From the NCBI GenBank assembly GCA_034522055.1, contig JAXHLS010000002.1, positions 3,181,549-3,245,548 on the forward strand: a stretch of DNA of 64,000 nt. The letters are read 5' to 3'. Every line of letters begins with the position of its first letter. Positions within the stretch are counted from its first letter, which is position 1. The notes beneath the pieces were generated by a model, which did no database searches, had not been told where the DNA came from, and was given only the letters and a program-made list of their open reading frames with translations. This stretch comes from Gammaproteobacteria bacterium. Its GTDB lineage: Bacteria; Pseudomonadota; Gammaproteobacteria; JAABTG01. Positions 6,777 through 13,867 of this stretch are shown here, piece by piece. A program made the translations under genes and the position numbers.

Positions 6777-7772
6777 ATGTCCGTCATCGCCGAATGCCTG
6801 TCCGAAGTCCGCCTGGGGGCGCCCCAGACCCATCTCAACTTGACCCTTCATCCGCTCCTCGCAGCGGGCCCGGCCACGCCCGACTACCTGCTGCTGGACG
6901 AGGCCCTCGAGGCCGGCTGCGCCCACGTGACCGAAGTTTCAGAGTCCGGCAGCGTGCCGGAGCTCAAGTTCGTCAACGACTGCGGGAAGCCCGTGCTGCT
7001 GCTGGACGGCGAGGAGCTGATCGGTGCCAAGCAGAACCGCATCCTCAATCTCACCGTGCTGGCCCCGCCCGAGGCCACCATCGTCATCCCGGTGTCCTGC
7101 GTCGAGGCCGGGCGCTGGAACCGCCGCTCGGAGGAGTTCGCCAGTGCCAAACGGGCCCACTACGCCGCCGGCCGCGCCCGCAAGGCGGCCCAGGTGAGTG
7201 CTTCAATGCGCTCATCCGGCTCGCGGCGGAGTGACCAGGGCGAGGTGTGGTCGGACATCGCAGAGAAGTCGGCCCGCATGGAGGCCCATTCCGACACCGG
7301 CGCAGCCGAGGCCCTCTACGAGCGCCACCGGGAATCGCTGGAGGCATTCAAGTCCGCCTTCGTGCCCGTCGCGGGCCAGATCGGGGCGCTGTTCGCCATC
7401 GACGGGCATGCGGTGGGGCTCGACCTCTTCGACAGCCCGGCTACCCTGGCCGCGGTGCAGCCGAAACTGGTGGAGAGCTATGCCCTGGATGCCCTCGACA
7501 GCCATAGGCGTGAGGCGGGGGCCCCCGATCCCCAGTCATTCCTCGAATCCGCCACCCGGGCCAGGGTGGAAACCTTCCCGGCGTTGGGCGAGGGCGAGGA
7601 CTTGAGGATCCGCGCCGATGGCCTCGCGGGCGGCGCCCTGGTGAAGGACGCCCGGGTGGTCCACCTCTGCTTGTTCCGGGTAGCTGCCGACGAGAACCAG
7701 CGAGCACAGCGCACCAGCCGGCTGGCCCGGAGCTACCAGCGGCGCCACGGCTACACGGGGGAACGGTCATGA
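6777..7772 (+). CDS. ARPP-1-like protein
   Basis: The 331-residue protein resembles the ARPP-1 family, named for its neighbourhood with ADP-ribosylglycohydrolases and rhodanese-like phosphatases. Diagnostic stretches are the N-terminal ECLSEVRLGAPQTHLNLTL, VLLLDGEELIGAKQNRILN near 75-95, and the C-terminal GLDLFDSPATLAA. The start has GGGGAGG. Its stop overlaps the next start as ATGA. The family's biochemical activity is not established; a role in handling ADP-ribosylated or NAD-derived metabolites is inferred from the neighbours only. Confidence 0.75.
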   Translation: MSVIAECLSEVRLGAPQTHLNLTLHPLLAAGPATPDYLLLDEALEAGCAHVTEVSESGSVPELKFVNDCGKPVLLLDGEELIGAKQNRILNLTVLAPPEATIVIPVSCVEAGRWNRRSEEFASAKRAHYAAGRARKAAQVSASMRSSGSRRSDQGEVWSDIAEKSARMEAHSDTGAAEALYERHRESLEAFKSAFVPVAGQIGALFAIDGHAVGLDLFDSPATLAAVQPKLVESYALDALDSHRREAGAPDPQSFLESATRARVETFPALGEGEDLRIRADGLAGGALVKDARVVHLCLFRVAADENQRAQRTSRLARSYQRRHGYTGERS

Positions 7773-8548
7773 AGGAACAGCACCTCATGCCTGCGCCAGT
7801 CCGGGGCCGCTACTCGGTCGTGTGGAAGTTCATGCCCGAGGGCTGGGGCGAGGACATCTCCGATGCCCCGGCCCCGGGCGCCATGCCCTATTTCGTGGAC
7901 GGGGAGGACTACGAGCGCCTGGAGCGCAAGGAGCGCGTCCCGCTCAAGGGCTATGCCCTGCTGTGTGGGATCCTCATCTCCTGGTTCGAGCCGGACAAGT
8001 TCATGGCGGGGCGCGAGCGGGCGCTCTACCGCTTCCTCGAGGACATGGTGGAGCGCCTGCGCCAGGACCTGGCGATGCCCTCCGTAGAGGCGATGATCCT
8101 CGCCGCTGCCGACCGTGTGCGGGAGGACCACGGCCCCCTGCTGGCCTCGCGCATGCTCACCGCCGCCATCCACCTCGCGCCGGCCAGCACACCCGTCCGT
8201 TATCAGCTCATGGTGGACGTGTGGCGCTGCCTGGAGATCCTGGACGACGTGGACCAGGGGAGCGCCCTGGGCTTTATCCACCAGGTCTACGCCGACGCGG
8301 ACCTCACGGGCGCCGATCCGGACAGGCTGGAGCTCATGGACTATATGCACATGGTGGCGCTGCGTTTGACGGCCGCGCCGGACGACTACAAGCGCTTCTT
8401 CTGGGAAACAGCCTCCAAGCACATCCACGATCCCGCCCTGCGCCACCGGATGTTTGACTTGATGGAGGACGATTCACCCCGATTCCAGGACTATCGGATC
8501 GGGACCGACGGCGGGGAGCGTGCGGGAGGACGAGATGACAGGGGGTAG
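7769..8548 (+). CDS. Uncharacterised protein of the ARPP/ADP-ribosylglycohydrolase operon
   Basis: This is a 259-residue, mostly helical protein. It begins with a conserved-looking RGRYSVVWKFMPEGWGEDI and contains YALLCGILISWFEPDKFM and YKRFFWETASKHI. I do not recognise a named domain; an ARPP-2-like identity is possible from its place in the operon but unproven. It overlaps the ARPP-1 gene by four bases and the ADP-ribosylglycohydrolase gene by 14, so the three are almost certainly co-translated. No signal peptide or membrane segment is visible. Confidence 0.7.
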   Translation: MKEQHLMPAPVRGRYSVVWKFMPEGWGEDISDAPAPGAMPYFVDGEDYERLERKERVPLKGYALLCGILISWFEPDKFMAGRERALYRFLEDMVERLRQDLAMPSVEAMILAAADRVREDHGPLLASRMLTAAIHLAPASTPVRYQLMVDVWRCLEILDDVDQGSALGFIHQVYADADLTGADPDRLELMDYMHMVALRLTAAPDDYKRFFWETASKHIHDPALRHRMFDLMEDDSPRFQDYRIGTDGGERAGGRDDRG

Positions 8549-9533
8549 GGCGCAGCGTCATGGGGAGAATCGCCGCGACCGCTACCAAGGCGCGATGCTG
8601 GGGCTGGCCGCGGGCGACGCCCTGGGCACCACCCTGGAGTTCAGTCCGCCGGGCGGCTTCACGCCCATCACCGACATGGTGGGCGGCGGCCCCTTCGGCT
8701 TGGCGCCGGGCCAGTGGACCGACGACACGGCCATGGCCCTGTGCCTTGCCGAGAGCCTGCTGGAGTGCGAGGGATTCGACCTCTTCGACCAGATGGCCCG
8801 CTACGTGCGCTGGTACCGTGAGGGCCACTTAAGCAGCACCGGCACCTGCTTCGACATCGGCGCCACCGTATCCGCGGCGCTGCGCCGCTTCGAGACCCAA
8901 GTAAACCCGCTGGCCGGCGACACCAACCCCCGCTATGGTGGCAACGGCTACCTGATGCGTCTCGCTCCGGTGCCGCTGGCCTGCGCCCACGACCCCGATG
9001 AGGCCATCCGCCTCGCCGGGATCATGTCCCGCACCACCCATGCCGCCCCCGAGCCCGTGGATGCCTGCCGCTACTATGCCGGCCTCATGGTTGGCGCCCT
9101 GAACGGTGTGCCCAAGGCCACGTTGCTGGCGCCCCGTTACAGCCCGCTACCCGAACTCTGGGAGGTCAAACCCCTGGCGCCACGCATCGATGAGGTCGCC
9201 GCCGGCTCTTTCAAGACGAAGCAGCCCCCGGACATCCGCGGTACCGGCTATGTGGTCCAGGCCCTGGAAGCCGCCCTGTGGGCCTTTCATACTACCGACG
9301 ACTTCGAGAGCGGTGCGCTGGCCGCCGTCAACCTCGGCGACGACGCCGATACCACCGGCGCTATCTACGGCCAACTGGCCGGGGCCTACTACGGCGCCGA
9401 TGCCATCCCCCGCTCCTGGCGCGAACGCCTGGCCCGGGCCGAGACCATCACCGCCATGGCCGATGGGCTGCTGGCATTGTCCATCCGGCTGGCCAAAGGG
9501 ACCGAAGACCGACTGGAGAAGGCGGCCCCATGA
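8535..9533 (+). CDS. ADP-ribosylglycohydrolase (DraG/ARH family)
   Basis: The 332-residue enzyme removes ADP-ribose from a modified protein, nucleic acid or small molecule using a two-metal centre. Ligand motifs are intact: GLAAGDALG near the N terminus, WTDDTAMAL near 61-69 and GDDADTTGAIYGQLAGA near 271. The length is normal for the family. The start at 8535 has GGAGG eight bases upstream, inside the preceding gene, and the stop overlaps the next ATG as ATGA. It is the only enzyme in the operon with a well-established reaction and defines the theme as ADP-ribose chemistry. The true substrate is not evident. Confidence 0.9.
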   Translation: MTGGRAQRHGENRRDRYQGAMLGLAAGDALGTTLEFSPPGGFTPITDMVGGGPFGLAPGQWTDDTAMALCLAESLLECEGFDLFDQMARYVRWYREGHLSSTGTCFDIGATVSAALRRFETQVNPLAGDTNPRYGGNGYLMRLAPVPLACAHDPDEAIRLAGIMSRTTHAAPEPVDACRYYAGLMVGALNGVPKATLLAPRYSPLPELWEVKPLAPRIDEVAAGSFKTKQPPDIRGTGYVVQALEAALWAFHTTDDFESGALAAVNLGDDADTTGAIYGQLAGAYYGADAIPRSWRERLARAETITAMADGLLALSIRLAKGTEDRLEKAAP

Positions 9534-10180
9534 CGGATGGCGAACGCATCCCCCTGACTTTCGAGGAGGCCGAGGGCCACCTGCGCCGCCAAATCGCCCA
9601 GAGCGAGGACCGCGCGACCCGGGAGGCGCTCACGTTAGATCGGGTGATCCTTTACAGTCGCGCGGGACACCACGCCGAGGCCAGGCAGCTGGTGCGCGAA
9701 CTCCTCAGGACCCCGGCTAACCCGGCGGACGAGGCCCGGTATTTGCTCCACTTCGGTCAGCTTCAGGAGCAGACGGAGGACTTCCAGGATGCCCGGGACA
9801 GCTACCTGCGGGGCCTGACGCTGGACGCGGGCGAGCCCTGGGTGCGCTACCTGCTCAACAACAACCTCGGCTACACCCTCAACCAGCTCGGGGAGTACGA
9901 AGCCGCACAGGCATACTGTATCAAGGCCATCGAGATCGACCCGGCCCGCCACAACGCCTGGAAGAACCTGGGCGCCTCATTTGAAGGGCAGGGCCGGCCA
10001 GCGGCCGCTGCCGGGATGTACCTCAAGGCCACCGAACTCCAACCCCGGGATCCCCGGGCGCTGTGTCACCTCGTGGAACTGGTAGCGCAGCACCCGGAGG
10101 TACCTGCCGAAGTGGCGGACTTCGACCAGAGGCTGGACCACTGTCGTCGGCGCGCCGAGGCGGCAAAAGGGAACACATGA
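9530..10180 (+). CDS. TPR-repeat protein
   Basis: The 216-residue protein is built of tetratricopeptide-like helix pairs from about residue 40 to 190, most clearly NNNLGYTLNQLGEYEAAQAYC followed by AWKNLGASFEGQGRPAAAAG. TPR domains mediate protein contacts, so it may be a scaffold for the operon's enzymes. The start overlaps the stop of the glycohydrolase gene. There is no signal peptide, so it should act in the cytoplasm. Confidence 0.75.
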   Translation: MTDGERIPLTFEEAEGHLRRQIAQSEDRATREALTLDRVILYSRAGHHAEARQLVRELLRTPANPADEARYLLHFGQLQEQTEDFQDARDSYLRGLTLDAGEPWVRYLLNNNLGYTLNQLGEYEAAQAYCIKAIEIDPARHNAWKNLGASFEGQGRPAAAAGMYLKATELQPRDPRALCHLVELVAQHPEVPAEVADFDQRLDHCRRRAEAAKGNT

Positions 10181-10190
10181 GGGAATGCCC

Positions 10191-10742
10191 ATGGAACCCC
10201 GAACAAGCGCTACCCATCCCCTGGAGATCGCCACCCTGGAGCTGCCCGCCGGCGGCCGGCTGGGCCTCACATTCTGCCCCGGCAAGCACGACCGCCACGC
10301 CATGAGTGGCCCCTGGGAACGGGACCTGGACACCGATCTCGCCGCCATCGTCGTCTGGGGCGCCACCACCCTGGTGACCCTCATGGAAACCCCGGAGCTC
10401 ATCTACCTGCGGGTCGCCGACCTTGGCACCCGCGCCAAGGCCCACGGCCTCACCTGGCATCAGCTCCCCATCCGCGACGCCTCCATCCCCGACGAACCCT
10501 TCGAGAGGAGCTGGCCCTCCGTTGGCGCCGAGCTGCGCCGGCGGCTCCTGGCCGGGGAGGGCGTGGTCATCCACTGCCGCGGTGGCCTCGGCCGCACCGG
10601 GCTGGTGGCCGCCAAGCTGCTTATCGAATTGGGAGAGGATCCGGCTGCGGCGCTAAGGCGGGTCCGCACCGCCCGCCCCGGGGCGGTGGAGAACGCCGCC
10701 CAGGAGGCCTATCTGCGCCACGGTCCGGCCAAGCCTGTTTAG
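10191..10742 (+). CDS. Dual-specificity/CDKN3-type cysteine phosphatase
   Basis: The 183-residue protein carries the P-loop HCRGGLGRTG near residues 128-137, with catalytic Cys and Arg in C-x5-R spacing, and an upstream aspartate in the IRDASIPDEPF loop as general acid. This matches the rhodanese/dual-specificity phosphatase superfamily that travels with ADP-ribosylglycohydrolases. The likely substrate is a phosphorylated product of the ADP-ribose pathway, or a protein. ATG 10191 has GAGGGA at good spacing; an alternative ATG at 10185 is too close to it. This is the last gene of the WYL-linked run. Confidence 0.82.
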   Translation: MEPRTSATHPLEIATLELPAGGRLGLTFCPGKHDRHAMSGPWERDLDTDLAAIVVWGATTLVTLMETPELIYLRVADLGTRAKAHGLTWHQLPIRDASIPDEPFERSWPSVGAELRRRLLAGEGVVIHCRGGLGRTGLVAAKLLIELGEDPAAALRRVRTARPGAVENAAQEAYLRHGPAKPV

Positions 10743-10780
10743 GTAATTGCCCTGCGAGGGGTGAGGGGCTCAATTTCGGG

Positions 10781-10819
10781 ACAGTTTAAATTGACAGTAA
10801 AACTGTCTATATTAACTGT
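10781..10819 (+). promoter_or_regulatory. Symmetric four-box operator of the MerR gene
   Basis: ACAGT occurs at 10781 and 10794 and its complement ACTGT at 10802 and 10815, each pair 13 bp apart, so the whole 39-bp block is a large dyad. It contains TTGACA and TATATT promoter-like hexamers and ends one base before the ATG at 10821. This fits repression or activation by the adjacent MerR-type regulator at its own promoter. Confidence 0.7.
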
Positions 10820-10820
10820 C

Positions 10821-11246
10821 ATGAAGACCGCGGACCGTGATTTCACCCTGGACGAACTCTGCAAGCTCTCGGACCTGCCGCGCCGTACGGTGCGGTATTA
10901 CATCCAGGTGGGCCTGGTGGATCGGCCGCAAGGGGCGGGACGGGGTGCCTATTACACGACCCGGCACCTCGAACAGCTCCTGGAGATCCGCAAGTGGCAG
11001 GACGCGGGGCTCTCCCTGGAGCGCATCAGGGATCTGCTGGCCACGGACGGGGAGGGCGGCGATGCGGTTCCGCCGGTGCGGCCCCGCAGGCCCGGCACCA
11101 TCGAGGTCTGGAGCCACCTGACCATCGACGACGGCGTGGAGCTGACGGTGGAGCCAGGGCGCGCCGGCCTCAGCCCGGAGGCGCTACGGTCGTTCGTGAA
11201 GGAAGTGATGGAACTCTACCGACGGACACGCGAGGAGAAGGAGTGA
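10821..11246 (+). CDS. MerR-family transcriptional regulator
   Basis: The 141-residue protein has the MerR winged-helix N terminus (FTLDELCKLSDLPRRTVRYYIQVGLVDRP) and the second helical motif ARHLEQ-like THLEQLLEIRKWQDAGLSLERIRDLL. The C-terminal third is short and has no metal-binding cysteines, so a redox or metal sensor is unlikely. The ATG directly abuts the operator and has no ribosome site, suggesting a leaderless message; a GTG at 10761 would extend into the operator. Its stop lies inside the spacing to the VIT/VWA gene, which it probably regulates. Confidence 0.8.
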   Translation: MKTADRDFTLDELCKLSDLPRRTVRYYIQVGLVDRPQGAGRGAYYTTRHLEQLLEIRKWQDAGLSLERIRDLLATDGEGGDAVPPVRPRRPGTIEVWSHLTIDDGVELTVEPGRAGLSPEALRSFVKEVMELYRRTREEKE

Positions 11247-11251
11247 ACGCC

Positions 11252-13516
11252 ATGGTAAGAACAGCTGCCGCAGTGCTGGAATCCCCCGGGAAGGAACGGG
11301 TGGCCCTGGAAGGGGTCAGCGTCGAGGCCGCCATCCGCGGCCTGATGGCCGAGACCACGGTGACCCAGACCTACCGCAACCTCGAGGCCGTCAACATCGA
11401 GGCCGTCTACACCTTTCCCCTCCCGCTGGACGCGGTGCTGCTTGAGATGATCTTCGAACTCGACGGCCGCAGACTCACGGGGGTGGTCAGGCCCCGTGGC
11501 GAGGCCTCCGAGCAGTACGAGGCGGCGGTGGAGGACGGCGATACCGCCGCCCTGCTGGAGCAGGCGGCGCCGGGGCTCTACACGGTCAACGTGGGCAACC
11601 TCATGGCCGGCGAGCGCGCCGTCGTGCGCTTCCGTTATGCCCAGCTCCTGCGCTGGCAGGGCGACAGCCTGCGTTTCTTTCTACCCACCACCATCGCGCC
11701 CCGTTACGGTGATCCCGGCGCTGCCGGCCTGATGCCCCACCAGGTGCCGGAGCATGCCCTGACGGCGGAGCACGGCTTCAGTCTGAAGGTCGGCATCGAC
11801 GGCGTGCTCGCGGCGGCCGCCTTCGAGTGCCCCTCCCATCCCGTGGCGGTGGCCGACCACGGTGGCCGGCGCGAGCTGAGCCTCGCCGGCGGCAGCGCCC
11901 TCATGGACCGGGACTTCGTGCTGGTGTTGCGCCGGCCCGAGGCGGCGGTCAGCCAGGCGCTGGTGGCCCGGGACGGGGAGGGCTGGGTCGCCCTTGCATC
12001 CTTCAACCCGGTGTCCACCGCCCCCAGCCGGAGCCCGCCACGGGGCGTCACCCTGGTGGTGGACTGCTCCGCCTCCATGGCCGGCGACTCCATCGCCCAG
12101 GCCCGCAACGCGCTGCGTGAGATCACGGGCCTGCTGGAGCCGACCGACCACTTCACCCTCATCGCCTTCGGCTCGACCCATCGCGCCCTGTTTCCCGGGC
12201 TCGTGGCGGCCACGCCGCAAAACCTGGGCCGGGCCAGGCGCTTCGTCGACGGGCTCGATGCCGATCTGGGCGGCACCGAGATCGGGCCCGCGCTGCATAC
12301 GGCGTTTCGCTGCGAGCCGCCGCCGGGCCTGCGCCCGGCCGTGCTGCTCGTCACCGATGGCGAGGTGTGGGACCAAGACCGCGTCCTGGAGTTGGCCCGC
12401 GCCTCCGGGCAGCGCCTGTTCACCGTGGGCGTGGGCAGCGCGGTCTCCGAGGCCTTCCTGCGCCGGCTCGCCGAGACCACCGGCGGCGCCCTGGAGCTGG
12501 TCTCGCCTCGAGAGGACATGGCCGAGCGCATCGTGCGTCACTTCCGGCGTATGTCCCAGCCCCGTGCGCAGGCCTGCAACGTACGTTGGCCACGACGGCC
12601 CGAGCGTCAGGCGCCCCAAAGCCTCGATACGGTCTATGCCGGCGACACCCTGCACGTGTTTGGCTGGTTCAGCGAGCCACCCACCGGCGAAGTGAGCCTG
12701 GACGTTGGCTTCGCGGACGGGACGCGCTTCCTGGAGCACGCGGCCGTGTCCGCCGACGAGTATTCCGGTACGGGCGCCGCGGCGGACGTGCTGCCGCGGA
12801 TTGCCGCCTGGGCGCGCCTCGCGGCACTGGAAGCCGCCGAGGCCCGGGACATGGCCGTGAATTACCAGCTGGTGACCGAACAGACCAGCTGTGTGCTGGT
12901 CAGCGTGCGCACCGAGCATGGGAAGGCAGACACCATCCCCGCCCTGCGCAAGGTACCCCAGGTGCTGGCAGCGGGGTGGCATGGGGTGGGGACCGTGGAT
13001 TGGCAAATGGATACATCCATGGAAGGCGATGAGTGCCCCAGTCTCGTTATGCCACCATCATGCGACGACTTCGACTTCGACTACGACATGCCCTTTAGAG
13101 AAGACGCCGATGACAACCGCCGAGAAGCCGCCGCGGATACCGGCCTTTATGACCCTGGCTTCGACCTTGACTTCGACAGATACCTGCCTGCCTCCCTGGC
13201 ACGGCTTGTCCGGCAGCTCAACGCGCGGTATCCCGAGAGGGATGCGGCCCTCCTCGACCTTGACCGCCTCACCGACTTGTCGGCGCTGGCTTTGGAGCCG
13301 GCGCTCCTGGAGGATTTAGAGGAGCTGGTCGAGCAGGGGTTCGAAGAGCGTGATGTAGTGCTCGCACTGCTCTTCGGCCTGCTGCGCCGGCCCGAGGGCG
13401 GTGGGCTGGAGCGCCACGTGCAGCGGCTCCTGCACAAGGCGGTAAAGGACGCGTCAGTCCCGGAGGTGCTTCAAGATCGGGTGAACACCATGCTGTCGAC
13501 AGCGCCGCTCCCCTAG
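11252..13516 (+). CDS. VIT and von Willebrand factor A domain protein
   Basis: The 754-residue protein has an N-terminal VIT domain (about 15-140, with TYRNLEAVNIEAVYTFPLPLD) and a VWA domain (about 265-430) with an intact MIDAS motif DCSASMAGDS and the second aspartate segment LLVTDGEVWD. A third region ends in an aspartate-rich linker (DDFDFDYD, DPGFDLDFDRYLP) and a helical tail. Bacterial VIT/VWA proteins resemble inter-alpha-inhibitor heavy chains and bind other proteins through the metal site. There is no signal peptide, so it is probably cytoplasmic. AAGGAG precedes the ATG by eight bases. It forms a two-gene unit with the MerR gene. Confidence 0.82.
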   Translation: MVRTAAAVLESPGKERVALEGVSVEAAIRGLMAETTVTQTYRNLEAVNIEAVYTFPLPLDAVLLEMIFELDGRRLTGVVRPRGEASEQYEAAVEDGDTAALLEQAAPGLYTVNVGNLMAGERAVVRFRYAQLLRWQGDSLRFFLPTTIAPRYGDPGAAGLMPHQVPEHALTAEHGFSLKVGIDGVLAAAAFECPSHPVAVADHGGRRELSLAGGSALMDRDFVLVLRRPEAAVSQALVARDGEGWVALASFNPVSTAPSRSPPRGVTLVVDCSASMAGDSIAQARNALREITGLLEPTDHFTLIAFGSTHRALFPGLVAATPQNLGRARRFVDGLDADLGGTEIGPALHTAFRCEPPPGLRPAVLLVTDGEVWDQDRVLELARASGQRLFTVGVGSAVSEAFLRRLAETTGGALELVSPREDMAERIVRHFRRMSQPRAQACNVRWPRRPERQAPQSLDTVYAGDTLHVFGWFSEPPTGEVSLDVGFADGTRFLEHAAVSADEYSGTGAAADVLPRIAAWARLAALEAAEARDMAVNYQLVTEQTSCVLVSVRTEHGKADTIPALRKVPQVLAAGWHGVGTVDWQMDTSMEGDECPSLVMPPSCDDFDFDYDMPFREDADDNRREAAADTGLYDPGFDLDFDRYLPASLARLVRQLNARYPERDAALLDLDRLTDLSALALEPALLEDLEELVEQGFEERDVVLALLFGLLRRPEGGGLERHVQRLLHKAVKDASVPEVLQDRVNTMLSTAPLP

Positions 13517-13533
13517 CGGCGGGAGGGAATCTT

Positions 13534-13720
13534 ATGGAAAGCATCGACAAGAGCGAGCTGCTGGGCCGCCTCGGCTACGGCGGCGACCCAGCTCGCCCAT
13601 AAGGTCAGCAAGCGCTATATGCACGGCCCCAACGCCAGCACCGTGAACCGCCGCGGGGTCGAGGAGCTGGCCCGCCACGTGATCGAGACGATTGAAAAGA
13701 AATCGGTGAAAAGAGAGTGA
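13534..13720 (+). pseudogene. Frameshifted small gene of unknown family
   Basis: An ATG at 13534 with GGGAGG begins MESIDKSELLGRLGYGGD but stops after 22 codons. A second frame then continues through LAHKVSKRYMHGPNAS, RRGVEELARHVIETIEKK to a TGA at 13718. Joining the two by one frameshift near 13588 gives about 61 residues. I do not recognise the product. The bases from 13721 to 13867 contain a CCCCCTTCAGGGGG hairpin at 13809 and presumably the promoter of the defence operon. Confidence 0.4.
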
Positions 13721-13867
13721 ATCAACATAACTACAGGAAATATAAAACACTTTCCGTGTCGGGCCTTTCTGGGCTGACGCAGAACGGTTATGCTTCACCA
13801 GCTGTACAGCCCCCTTCAGGGGGTTAGCCGGAATGGCATTTTGGCAATATAACCAACAAGGATCGTC

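Noticed and set aside
11681-13006. A 441-codon minus-strand frame opposite the VIT/VWA gene
   Set aside because: High-GC antisense shadow with the typical His/Gly/Gln/Arg-rich composition; the + strand gene is clearly real.
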